DNA from: Allium sativum
Taxonomy: Eukaryota > Streptophyta > Magnoliopsida > Asparagales > Amaryllidaceae
Assembly: GCA_030737875.1 (NCBI GenBank)
Contig: CM060910.1
Location: forward strand, 613,937,303-614,001,302
Direction: 5' to 3'
DNA: 64,000 nucleotides
Numbering within the stretch: the first letter of the stretch is position 1; the number at the start of each line of letters is the position of its first letter. Under the pieces are notes generated by a model that was not told the DNA's origin, made no database searches, and was given only the letters and a program-made list of their open reading frames with translations. This document shows positions 48,990 to 60,211 of this stretch, in pieces. The translations under genes and the position numbers were made by a program.

Positions 48990-50211
48990 GTGGTAGCGGA
49001 TGCGCTTAGCAGAAAATTCGCAATCATCGCCAATCTTATTATTATGCCTTCATTAATCGACGAGATCATTGTTCTTCAGAAAGACGATAATTTTGTAAAG
49101 GAGATGATCAAAAGAATTCAAAAAGGTGAAGTCTCCAGTTTCCAAGTGCATAGTGAGGGAGTTCTGAGATTAAAAGGAAGAATTTGTGTTCCCGACATCT
49201 CTGAGCTCAAAAGAGAAGTGCTTGATGAATGTCATAAGTCCAAACTTTGCATTCATCAGGGAGTAAGTAAAATGTACAACGATCTTAAGCGCACATTCTG
49301 GTGGAAGGCGATGAAGAGAGACATTTCTTTATATGTTAGCAGGTGGCCTACTTACCAACTAGTCAAAAGCGACCAACAGAAACTGGCCGGATTGTTGCAA
49401 CCATTGGAAATTCCAAATTCGAAGTGGGAACAAATTTCTATGGACTTCATATATGGTTTACCCCGAACCAGGAAAGGAAATGACAGTATTTGGGTGATCG
49501 TAGATCGTTTCACGAAGACCGCCCATTTCATACCAGTCAGATCCAATAGAACCGCTCAAAGTCTAACGCAGATTTATTTCAAAGAAATTGTCAAGCTACA
49601 TGGAGTGCCAATCAGCATAGTCAGTGATAGAGATCCATTATTTACTAGCAAATTCTAGGAGGCATTTCAAGTAAAACGGGGGACAATGCTGAACCTGAGC
49701 ACCACATATCACCCTCAGACAGATAGCCAAACTGAGAGGGTGAACCGTATTCTAGAAGATTTACTGTGGGCTTGTATTATTGATTTTGGTTGATCATGGG
49801 AAGACCACCTGCATTTGGATGAGTTCTCATATAACAACAGTTATCAAGCAAGCTTGAAAATGTCGCCATTTGAAGCATTATATGGTAGACCATGCAGATC
49901 TCCCACATGTTGGGTAGAACCTGGCAATAGACTTATGCTGGGACCCGATATGATTCGCGAAGCTTCAGACTAAGTCGATTTCATCAAGAAACGATTACAA
50001 ACAGCTCAAAGCCGACAGAAATGTTATGCGGATTCTTGAAGGAGAGATTTAGCATTTGTTGTTGGTGATTATGTTTATTTGAGAGTTTCTCCGATGAGAG
50101 AAGTAATCCGATTCGGTAAAACTGGGAAGTTGGCACCCAGATTTATTGGTCCCTTTCCTATACTCGAACGAATAGGAACTATCGCTTATAGGGTTCAATT
50201 ACCTAATTGGT
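48990..50211 (+). pseudogene. pol: Integrase N-terminal and core of chromovirus C (broken)
   Basis: Inserts the DNA copy into the genome. In the zinc-binding domain the two histidines are seen (ECHKSKLCIH), but the CxxC pair is lost (SRWPTYQ). The catalytic core shows WEQISMDFIYGLP (first Asp), SIVSDRDPLFTSKF (second Asp) and YHPQTDSQTERVNRILED (Glu). Stops are at 49656 (TAG), 49791 (TGA), 49971 (TAA) and 50037 (TGA). The C-terminal part reaches the GPFPILERIG region and is cut at 50211 by insertion of A3; the reading resumes after 59824. Confidence 0.9.
50207..50211. other. Target-site duplication TTGGT, left of A3
   Basis: TTGGT is repeated at 59820-59824; removing A3 and one copy restores the integrase reading frame across the site. 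Confidence 0.95.
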
Positions 50212-50742
50212 TGAAGCGACCCGAACTTCCCCGGTCTCCGAAGAGAAGAGAAAGAACGAATTGTTTTGAGAACACGACAAAATAGAACGCAGACGGAAGA
50301 ACATTTCATTGTATATTACAACAATACCATTAGAATATAAGAATATACAGAGTATGAATAAATATTACATAGAAATATCAGAGATTTAAATTACATTTAA
50401 ATACATCGCAGCGGAAAATAATACAATACACAACTAGAAGAGATATACGGATACAAAGCTTTCCGTATATCATTCCAGCTGTAAACCAGGATCCTGTGAA
50501 TATAAATCTACAAAACCCAAACTACTAACTGCCCGTGTCGAAAATAAGGGCACCCAGAGTTTAGGTTAAAACAATAAACTCCAGGTCAGTCATGTGACTG
50601 GTGTGAGAACTAAAATAGTTATAAATCTTTATTTTAAAGTTGGGTAAATCAAGGGACCACGCCATATAACACGGAACGGGTTTCCTCCCAAGGATACCGG
50701 TGCATAAAACAAACAGCGCAATGCTAAATAAAGAAAAATGAA

Positions 50743-50815
50743 GCTATTATAAGACCCAGTTCCCATCACACAATGCAACGCAAGCCAGAGGATAGGGTTT
50801 TTACCTTATAATAGC
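50743..50815 (-). other. Conserved RNA hairpin H1 in A3
   Basis: Stem GCTATTATAAG with CTTATAATAGC, as in A1; the loop keeps ACACAATGCAACGCAAGCC. Confidence 0.65.
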
Positions 50816-52251
50816 CAAGAATGCTTGATACATTTAAAACAAATCATTTGATACTATTATAAGTGCATAGTGTATAAAACAATTTCAAATCATAAGTATC
50901 AATCATAGACGGCATAAGCGCCCCATCCCACTATGTCGCCATACTAGGCTCTACAAATAAAACCGCAAATGTCACATATTTGGAAATTGGATTTCCGTTT
51001 GTGAACCGAGGCAAAAGATAGTCCTCAACCGATTTGAGACTGTCTAGCCCGAGCCTCAGGATCAGAACGCATCAACCCTTTGGATCGTCAGGGCCGGTCC
51101 ACCGATGTGGATTATTATGCCTGAACACTAAGTTTCCCCACCCTTTGGGGCGTAAATGAGCCAACGAATGACTCCATCGGACCCGGATCGTCCGATCAAA
51201 CCGAGGCGCCTCGCAACAGCAACAACCACACAGGTGAAAAGTATATAAATGTCAGGGCTGGTAGGTCACTGACACCACCCTAGCTAGAAAGAAACGCATG
51301 CCCTCTCTGAGGTCCTCTCCCGTTTCTGGTTCACAACTGGGGTGTGAGGCTCGCGAATTCACGTTACACAAAGCTATGCCACACAGGCGGTGCTTTGATC
51401 ATCAACCACAAGACTTTGCTTTTCAACAGAAGCCTTGATCATTTGCCACTTAGGCATGTCACACAGGCAATTCACTCTATGCATTTGATATCCATCAGTA
51501 TATAACCCCTGAGCTCGTATGTCTCAGAGAAGGGCGTTAAGCAAGAGAATAAATTCTCCGCCGCCAAACAAATATATATTTAATAGAAATCAATCACCCA
51601 GACTAAAATCCAATGTCAGGCACACAGTCCATTTACAAGTCCGTTCTGGGTCTGAACGAAACCGGAGGCACTTTCCTCGCATATCCATCGATCTCCAAGC
51701 ACATATGGACGACCACCGACTGATTCCCTCATCTTGGGTGTACAGCTCAATCAAGATCATCAGTAACCACCCAAACGATGCGAAGACTTCCGGTCTTCAA
51801 CCCCCGTCTTCATCTTCGACACCACGTCGAATCAGTTATTCAGAATGGGATAAACCCGGTCTTTCTGAACAACTCGCGTGTATATATATATAATAAACAC
51901 GTGTTACACAAACACAACATACGCCTCATTCCAATTCAGAATATTCCTTAGTTCAAATATTCTTATATTTTGGGAAAGGTTCCCATTAATTTTATCAAAG
52001 ATAAATTCTTTAAATTTATTCTTTAATCTCCTTTGAATATCAATTCAAACTAGACGGGATTAGCGAACCACACCGAAGTAATCATTTATTTTAATTTCCC
52101 AATCCCAACCTATTCATCCCATGAAGTAAAACTGGTTATACTTCATATCTTACACCACGGTGTTATCGGTAAATTCAATTACCATTTCACGTTTAAACCT
52201 AATTAAAGATTTAACTATCGCTTGGAGCAAAACTGGCGATACTCCATTCTA

Positions 52252-52256
52252 ACACC
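52252..52256. other. Target-site duplication ACACC, left of E
   Basis: ACACC is repeated at 55210-55214. Confidence 0.93.
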
Positions 52257-52508
52257 TGTAATAACCCGTATTTTAATAACAAGATATAACACAAAACAAG
52301 GCAGAATTAAATAATAAAATCTGAATCAAGGGAAACGGGCTATGCCATTGCGTTCGTCTCGGAAAAATATGCGAAATAGAGTCCGAGTTTTCGAAAATCG
52401 GAGTCCGTATGACCCGATTAAGGCCCAACAAAGTTTTCAGAAAATTTCTAAATAAAAACAGATTTTCAAATTCAAATCTAAGCTTGGAAATTGGGCTAGT
52501 TGGGCCAA

Positions 52509-52615
52509 GGCGGGAAAATTCCCGCCATAGTACCCAAGTCGACAGCCCTGTCGACTTGGGAGTCGACTGGGTCTGACCAGGTCAACAGCCCTGTCGACTT
52601 GGCTGTCGACTTGGT
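52509..52615 (+). repeat. GC-rich hairpins in E LTR
   Basis: GGCGGGAA-AA-TTCCCGCC (52509-52526) is followed by a palindrome with 13-bp perfect arms, CCCAAGTCGACAG and its complement, at 52533-52560. More GTCGACTTGG copies and a second AACAGCCCTGTCGACTTGG follow. TTCCCGCC resembles a plant E2F site, present in both directions. Confidence 0.85.
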
Positions 52616-52740
52616 TCAGACGCCCAGTCCTGCCTGGTGCACCATCTTGAGAATGTGTTGAGCTAGACGGCCAGATTCGATTTGGAGGGCTGAGATGAGA
52701 ACTAGGGTTTAATCCTATGGTCTAAATCACTAGCCTAATC

Positions 52741-52748
52741 TATAAATA
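52741..52748 (+). promoter_or_regulatory. TATA box of E LTR
   Basis: TATAAATA lies about 485 bp into the LTR, followed by an A/C-rich stretch typical of plant leaders. Inferred from motif and position. Confidence 0.5.
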
Positions 52749-53349
52749 AGACCCTAACCTACCCTAAATCCTCATTAATCTATCCTACAACTAAACTATG
52801 GCAAAATCAATCCTCTCATGGCCTCCACTCTCTTCATAAATTCCTAAATCAATTTTCAAGAGATTCCCATGCATACAAGTGTATTTAGGCTTGTATGATC
52901 CTCTTTAGCTTGCATTAAAGTCTTGTTTCTCTATTGGCATCATAAAGGAGGAGTCTTGATCAAGTTTGCTTGCATTTTGGGGTTTTAATTAGTTGCATAA
53001 GGGGTTTCTTACATTTGCTATACTCATTTGAGTCTTCATAGCATTGTAAGCCTATTTCTACTCTTGTATTTTAACTATGAAGTTAATATGTTATGTTTCA
53101 AGTTTGAGTTTGGGGTTAATCATGATATGTGCTTTGATCTTATGATTTTATGCATAAGATTACTCTATGCATGTTAGTAAAGTCATTACCTTGGCTTTAT
53201 GCATAGAAAGATATGATCTTTGGTTGGAAATGTTGCATAATGCAACTTTGAAACTCTCATAACCCTTGCATTAACATGCATATAATGTTATATGCATGTT
53301 ACTAGCCCTTATCTCATGCTATCTATGGCCATGTTCCACCTATTTGCCA

Positions 53350-53515
53350 AGTTTGATGTTGTGCATGCATATGAACCTTATGTAAGTTGAAACCATGTTA
53401 TGCATACATATGAACCTTATGCAAGTTGAAACCATGTTATGCATGCATATGAACACTATGCAAGTTAAAATGATGTTATGCATGATTATGAATATTTTGC
53501 AAGTTGATAACATGA
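53350..53515 (+). repeat. 39-bp tandem array in E LTR
   Basis: About four units built on ATGTTATGCATGCATATGAA followed by a GTTGAAACC-like tail. The last units diverge. Open frames across it (53395-53640 and its complement) follow from the unit length being a multiple of three. Confidence 0.85.
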
Positions 53516-53696
53516 TATGCAAGTTTATGATCACATCTTTGTCTCATGCCACCATGTTTAACTTGTGGCTCCAACCCCTCTATGTCATGATTATGCCAAG
53601 TTCCCTCTTTCTATCCTTTATGCGCTATTGCAAGATGTAAGCGATGGGATTGCGTTTGGGATTGGGTAAACTTAAAAGACATAAAAACATAAGCTT

Positions 53697-53760
53697 GGGA
53701 ATTTACCTATTAAGTTAGGTCTACCCATTGGGAATTTACCTATTAAGTTAGGTCTACCCA
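53697..53760 (+). repeat. 31-bp direct repeat in E LTR
   Basis: GGGAATTTACCTATTAAGTT followed by AGGTCTACCCA occurs twice in direct succession with no change seen between the copies, indicating a recent duplication. Confidence 0.9.
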
Positions 53761-55209
53761 ATTGCTTGAAAACTTGTAATGTGATGGACATGACACTTAG
53801 AAAACATGAGAATGGCCAACTCGAGGTTGGGTTGAGCTTGTAGCATAAACCTACCCGGAACCGACCGGCTTAACTAGTGGCTACAAGCAATAAGACCCAA
53901 TGTGAGTAGTTGGTCATGTTGCACGTGAGACCCGAGGTTAGACTAAGTTGTGGTGTAAACCTACCCGGACCCGCCCGGCCTAACTAGTAACCACAACAAG
54001 GTCTAATGTGAGAGGTTGGGTGCATTAAATTAATTAATGTCACATGGTAGGGTTAAGTCATGGACCGCTTGAATACTTAACCAATTAGACACGGTGGGTA
54101 GGTAGGGTTAAGTCATGAACCTTGGGTACACTTAACCAACTTGGTACTTAGATGAGTTGGGTTAACCACGATTAACCCATTAAGGAAACCCTAGTTACGT
54201 GGTCCTTTGCACCAGTAACCCTCTTGGATGTATCATGATACCCTAGGGACTAGGCTAGGGTGGGGCACGATTACTGGGATGACATGTAAGCGACCAAAAC
54301 GACGGCTGTGTAGGTGCGCCGGTGTAGGTTCAGGCGGGCCATGGTCGTGCACATGGTCCGGAGTTGAAAAAGCAGGCATGGGCACCAGTAGGATTAAACT
54401 GTGCGTGCTTGGTTTGTGTCAGGGGTTGACACCCTAGGACTCGATACACCCTAGGGTGGACCTAGCACAGTTTGGCTACACTTCGTAGTTGGGCCGTATG
54501 ACACCGACACTTGACGAGTTAGGCTGTAGGGAGCCGATCGACTAGACCGTGCTAGTTGGACCTTGATTTAGGTCATTCATGATGGTGGGCCAAACTTGGG
54601 CCTGGGGATCACCTCTTGTTTACACTTGACACGACTTGTGATACTAGTACAAACCTCAATCTTGTTTATGCGGTACCACATTTGATCTATCTTGTTGACT
54701 TCTTACCATGCCAGTTATCATCCTATGACTCATCCTTGTTTATATATACTGTTAACTTTATTAGTTGTTGTACAATTGTAGATAGGACTTACCAGTCTTT
54801 TGACTGACCCGTTTTCTTTCGCCTCTTTTCTTTCGTTGCCCCCCCCTCCAGGTTTACAGGGCGGAAATACCAGCACTTAGCTTGGATCTTAGCTGCTTTT
54901 CTTGGATAGCTCATGTATGCTTCGGACTTGAGCTTGCTATGGTTTTCTACTTGGGGATAGCTACTTCATGTTTCCCTTTTCAGTTACAAGTTTTATGTTT
55001 CTAGACTTTGTTTATGGAAAATAATTAAGTACTGTGTTGTAACTTAACCTATGGTTTTGATATGCTAGCTTTTATCCGCTGCTATACTTACTCTGTTTTT
55101 ACTTATATGTTCTGTCTTGTGATATCTGCATGCATGATTACCTTATTTAAACGCCCCTCCAAAGTCAGTGTCCTTGCAAGAGTGGCACTGGCGGAGGTGG
55201 GGTGTTACA

Positions 55210-55214
55210 ACACC
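55210..55214. other. Target-site duplication ACACC, right of E
   Basis: Matches 52252-52256. Confidence 0.93.
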
Positions 55215-56274
55215 TTTTCAGTCTAATTAAAGATTCATTAAAACTCCACTTAGTTCTAATCTTTAACTGGGTTAAAGAATCGGTGTCATTTAAAACACGG
55301 TTCACGATAAACCCAAAATCACATTCCATTAATTATCAGGTTAAAGAACAAGTGTTATTTAAAACACTGGTCACGATAAACCCAAAAATCAATACCAATT
55401 CAATTCCAATTAAATATTACTTAATTGGTACACTTCATTAAATCTAAATAAAAAGATTTAATCTTTTCTCAACTGGGCTTAAGAACAGTGTTAATGAAGA
55501 CACCATTCACGACAAACCCAAATCACATTTGATATTAAATACAAGGCTCTGAATAGAAAATATATCGGCTTATATTCAATATCCAATTCTACGACCAACA
55601 AATATCGTATTGAAAATAACGATATATATACATATCTTTCAAATTTCCATAACAACATCTGTATGATCTCGAAATCCAACATCGAAATATTCCGAAGACA
55701 ATTTCGATTCAAATCCATTCCAATGCAATTATTGAAAATTCTGGTTATATTTCAAAACCATTTCAAACTCACTTTATTTATTTTAAAAATAAATAAATTA
55801 CTATTCTAGTTCAAAACTAGTTCATTTCGATAAAAATCTATTTTTATCTTTTCAAATATGGAGTTTTTCATCCCAATTCTTCACAAATCATTTCTTATGA
55901 TTTTACACAAATTATTACTATTTTTAATAATTTTATCAAGGCCCGTACAGTCGATTTCCATCAACGGCCATCGAACTGCACTTACAACGACCTTTTCCAA
56001 ATTTGATTTGGACGTAACTCCAAATCCAACCGTTGGATTTCAAATTTCTAATATTCGTTAGAAAGCTCTTTTCGATACGAACCCAACGGTTCCGGTTTTA
56101 GGAGAATCCGGCGGTCGGATCTCCCGCACTATCCATTCGAAGTCAATGGTCGAAATTCTTGAACTTCCGCGGCGCGGCGCGTTCTATTCAGGCCATTATA
56201 TTATATATATAATATATACTTCATCGATTTCCATTCAAAACGTGCTTTATAAATCATTTTAAATTCATTTCAAA

Positions 56275-57020
56275 TCGATTTCAATTTGAATTCATTTATA
56301 TTCAATTTCAATTCGAATTCATCGATATTCAATTTCAATTTGAATTCACTTCTATTCAATTTCAATTTGAATTCATTTCTATTCAATTTCAATTCGAATT
56401 CACTTCTATTCCATTTCAATTTGAATTCATTTCTATTCAACTTCAATTCGAATTCACTTCTATTCCATTTCAATTTGAATTCATTTCTATTCAATTTCAA
56501 TTCGAATTCACTTCTATTCCATTTCAATTTTAATTCATTTCTATTCAATTTCAATTCGAATTCACTTCTATTCCATTTCAATTTGAATTCATTTCTATTC
56601 AATTTCAATTCGAATTCACTTTTATTCCATTTCAATTTGAATTCATTTCTATTCAATTTCAATTCGAATTCACTTCTATTCCATTTCAATTTTAATTCAT
56701 TTCTATTCAATTTCAATTCGAATTCACTTCTATTCCATTTCAATTTGAATTCATTTCTATTCAATTTCAATTCGAATTCACTTCTATTCCATTTCAATTT
56801 GAATTCATTTCTATTCAATTTCAATTCGAATTCACTTCTATTCCATTTCAATTTGAATTCATTTCTATTCAATTTCAATTCGAATTCACTTATATTCCAT
56901 TTCAATTTGAATTCATTTCTATTTAATTTCAATTCGAATTCACTTCTATTCCATTTCAATTTGAATTCATTTCTATTCAATTTCAATTCGAATTAACTTC
57001 TATTCAATTTAATTCGAATT
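56275..57020 (-). repeat. 27/54-bp higher-order array in A3
   Basis: About 26 units of 27 bp in which two variants alternate (TTCGAATTCACTTCTATTCC and TTTGAATTCATTTCTATTCA), giving a 54-bp higher-order unit repeated about 13 times. The frames open on both strands (236 and 238 codons) are artefacts of the repeat. Confidence 0.95.
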
Positions 57021-57884
57021 TCAATTCTTTTCAAAATTTCAGATTTTGAAATCACTTTCGATATTCGTTATAAAATGAATAAAATCGATATAAATATCGT
57101 TCACGTCAAAATGGCGTAAATCTAATCAACAAGGCTTCATATATTTATATTTTCAAATATTCCATTTCGAATATTTCTATTTCAAATATTTCTTTTTCAA
57201 ATATGAAATGAGGCCCAATCAATTACCATATAATGTTAATTATATGGATTTTCTACATCACATGTATACGATAACAACAATGAATAATCAACCATCATCC
57301 AAAGTGCATTCTACACTGTCTAAGCATCAAATATAAATATTTAACGCTCATAACAGTCTGTCAATCAATCGATCGACATAAACTAAACAATCGGGATTAG
57401 TGTACGTCAAATATCATCCCAATTCCCGTGTGCGGTTTCAAACAATCAAACACAAATTTTATTTGTGCTGTTGGGCGATACGTAAAATTTATCGTCCCAA
57501 TCAATATCAGTCAAATGTGTGTATATAAACAAATCGTCTAATTTGTTTATTTTTATTTCATTTCATATACACGTTAAAAATTCTATTTTTAACTATAAAA
57601 TATTTTTAACTATATAAATATTTTATTTTATTTCACAACACATCACACAATCAACTACACATCAAAATCAAATAACCAAGCATACAAGCCGTCCATGGTC
57701 TGTGGACGACGGGTGTCGGGTGCTACTAAACACCGTCTGCATCCTAGTATATATTTTAACTAGAAAATTAAATTAAAGGTGAGAAGTTCTCACAGAATTG
57801 GTAATCCAATCCCACGACTCTTCTTAGGTAGAAATCTTCGCCGTTCTTGCCTCTTGTCAATTTCATCGTCCGTAGCCACTACAT

Positions 57885-58305
57885 ATACAAAAATCGAATT
57901 TTTACTTTGCTATTCAATATATAAAAATCGAATTTTTACTTCACTATTCAATATATAAAAATCGAATTTTTACTTCACTATTCACTATATAAAAATCGAA
58001 TTTTTACTTTGCTATTCAATATATAAAAATCGAATTTTTACTTTGCTATTCAATATATAAAAATCGAATTTTTACTTTGCTATTCAATATATAAAAATCG
58101 AATTTTTACTTCACTATTCAATATATAAAAATCGAATTTTTACTTCACTATTCAATATATAAAAATCGAATTTTTACTTTGCTATTCAATATATAAAAAT
58201 CGAATTTTTACTTCACTATTCAATATATAAAAATCGAATTTTTACTTTGCTATTCAATATATAAAAATCGAATTTTTACTTCACTATTCAATATATAAAA
58301 ATCAT
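57885..58305 (-). repeat. 34-bp tandem array in A3
   Basis: About 12 nearly identical units containing CAATATATAAAAATCGAATT, with CTTTGCTATT and CTTCACTATT variants. Each unit has an AAAAATCGAATTTTT inverted repeat. A2 has about three such units before degenerate ones, so this is a local expansion. Confidence 0.93.
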
Positions 58306-58551
58306 ATTGCTCTTCTCCTAATAAAGACTATATTTTTATTACTCCTATAATATAAAAATTATATTTTTAAACGATATCCTTATAGATAAAAATCATATAT
58401 ACACTATCTATATCAAAACTGATTTTTATTATCATATCATCTTCTTAGTCAAATTGATTTAAACCAATGTCTTTTATATAAGAAAACTGATTTTTATAAA
58501 CATTTTAAAACTGAAAATAAGATAAAATAAATGTGTATACATAAAAACTTA

Positions 58552-58920
58552 CTTCTTTTTCAGATCTAGGGGTTGGAGGTGGGGATGGACGTCTCTGGTG
58601 GTCGGTAGGTGGTGGTGGGGGCGTGCTGCTGCGTCAGTCGAGGAGGAGGATGCTCGGTTGGGGGTTAGCTCGGTGGCGGGTCCCCTTTTGGTGGCGTGGC
58701 TGGGCGTAGAAGGCGATGGGGAAGTGGAGGGACGGAGGGGGGGGGGGAGCTGTAGGGGGGCGACGGCGATGTGGATGGGGGGGGGGGGGGGGTCGGAGGC
58801 AGGTCGACGTCGATGGGGGGGTCTGGCGCGACAGCGATCCCCCTTTTCTTTTTTCTTTTTTTCCTATGTCGATTTCTGATTTTTAACCGGGGGGGGGGGC
58901 CTGAGAGAGATAAGGGTGAG
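58552..58920 (-). promoter_or_regulatory. GC-rich leader block of A3
   Basis: On the minus strand this is a C-rich gene-like block including runs of 8 to 14 C, ending in the donor-like GAA|GTAAGT. It corresponds to 1340-1610 of A1 and 35690-36070 of A2. The plus-strand 93-codon frame over it is a by-product of the poly(dG) runs. Confidence 0.45.
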
Positions 58921-59819
58921 GAGAGAGAAGGATAAATTATTTTATTTTATTTTTTTCGAACAAAAAAGTTGACTTTTATTTCGACCTCGAAACGAGGCCC
59001 ACCGCCTGTCATCCATAGCTAATTACCCCCATTCCGAACACAATGGGATATGTATCGTAAATCGATTCGATCGTTTCTGTTAAAATCAACATATAACTCT
59101 ATATATTGAATTTGAACGCGCATTTCAATTTACTGGGGTCACATACTAACTCGAAAAATTCCAGAAAAATATTTTCTAGCTTCGTATTGACGATACGGTC
59201 CTAACTAAACTAGTTTCGTCGAATTCTGAGACCGTTTGAAAATGGCCATTTTCCAGTCGATTAAAATCAACTAAAACTGGTCAAACACGTTATCCTTTGC
59301 CATGCTCACATATTGATTTGAAAAATTATGAAATTTGAAACCTAGCAATAACTTTACATCCCGGATCCAACAAAAGTGGTTTCGTCGAAATCCGAGGTCG
59401 TTTGCAAAATTGCTATTTCTAAGGGCCGAAATTCCATAGCGACTATTCTGAAATTTCAACTGGACATATCTTTTTATCCCCGCTATGAAATCTTGATTTT
59501 TCGGATTCGTTAGAAAGATATTCTCAATTAGACTCTATTATTTTTGGTTTCACTAAAATCCGGTTTATTTTGAATCCTGCACATTCATTTGAAGTTTGAA
59601 ATCGAATTGTCGAACTATCGCGCCATTTTCAATTCCTTTTATAATTATAAATAATTATTTATAGTCTAACGACGACGTATATAAATATATACGTTCTAAT
59701 TCCATTCTAAATAAATTTCTCGTCGTTATTATTTAAAATAATCATTTTAAATATTCAAAATTCGTTAAAATTGCCAAAATAAAAAATTTTAACTGGCCTA
59801 GATTTTCCGGGTTGTTACA

Positions 59820-59824
59820 TTGGT
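59820..59824. other. Target-site duplication TTGGT, right of A3
   Basis: Matches 50207-50211. Confidence 0.95.
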
Positions 59825-60111
59825 TGCCTGGAGTACATAATGTGTTTCATGTATCTCAACTTCGAAAGCATGTACATGATCCATATCTTGTTGTAGAAGA
59901 AGCAGCGCAACAGGACTTGGAAATTACTCCAGAATTAGCAGTTAGAAGAGAGCCGATAAAGATTATTGGCAAAGAAACTAAAGAGCTAAGGAACAAGAAG
60001 GTTCATTTAGTTAATGTACAGTGGAGTGGAGATCCTAGAGACTGTACTTGGAAGACATAAGAAAGCGTTAAGCAAGCTTATCCCAACTGCAGAGTGGACA
60101 TCTCTAACTAG
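59825..60111 (+). pseudogene. pol: Integrase C terminus with chromodomain-like tail, chromovirus C
   Basis: Continuation of the integrase of C after the A3 insertion. It starts with the conserved GVHNVFHVSQLRKHVHDP block, followed by an acidic linker and the VHLVNVQWSGDP-CTWKT stretch. This is the position of the chromodomain that in plant chromoviruses steers insertion to heterochromatin. The W of VQW and of TW are seen, but the domain is short, as in Tekay-type elements. Stops lie at 60058 (TAA) and at the natural-looking end, 60109 (TAG). The split supports insertion of A3 into an already existing coding element. Confidence 0.85.
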
Positions 60112-60198
60112 CCCCGGTGCAAGGTACATTTACAATACGTTGCATTTCCGTTTGTTTCCTACTTTACTGCTATTTCCTTTTTGAGGACGAAATGTTTT

Positions 60199-60211
60199 AA
60201 GTGGGGGAGAT
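60199..60211 (+). promoter_or_regulatory. Purine tract of C
   Basis: AAGTGGGGGAGAT directly before the 3' LTR, preceded by TTGAGGACGAAATG (60181-60194). It primes plus-strand DNA synthesis. It is the same as the A1 tract at 343-355. Confidence 0.9.

Larger units (their letters stand above)
52257..55209 (+). mobile_element. Solo LTR E (2953 bp) inside A3
   Basis: Starts TGTAATAACCCG and ends GGTGGGGTGTTACA, with ACACC on both sides and no interior. Apart from the termini it is unlike A-D and shorter. It has a GC-rich hairpin region (52509-52615), a TATAAATA box (52741-52748), a 39-bp array (53350-53515), a 31-bp direct repeat (53697-53760) and gene-like GC-rich sequence (53800-54600) with no supported protein. 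The plus orientation is inferred from the TATA box. It is the innermost, hence youngest, layer of the C-A3-E nest. Confidence 0.88.
50212..59819 (-). mobile_element. Solo LTR A3 (minus strand) inside C integrase
   Basis: Reads TGTAACAACCCGG... from 59819 down to ...GGGTCGCTTCA at 50212. About 6650 bp remain once E is removed, close to A2. Parts in reverse: H1 (50743-50815), GAGGCGCCTC (51203-51212), tandem hairpins (55260-55530), a large 27/54-bp array, a 34-bp array, and a leader with donor-like GAA|GTAAGT on the minus strand (GT at 58552-58551). TTGGT on both sides and no interior mark a solo LTR. The open frame that seems to run from integrase into it (50079-50285) is a chance read-through. 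Confidence 0.92.

Noticed and set aside
50079..50285. 68-codon frame ending in a Pro/Arg-rich tail.
   Set aside because: Chimera of the C integrase end and the terminus of inserted LTR A3.
56270..56996. Open frames of 236-238 codons on both strands.
   Set aside because: Same cause as above: the 27/54-bp tandem array in A3.
58598..58879. 93-codon Gly/Arg-rich frame.
   Set aside because: It lies opposite the LTR orientation over poly(dG) runs; not conserved at the same place in A1 or A2.
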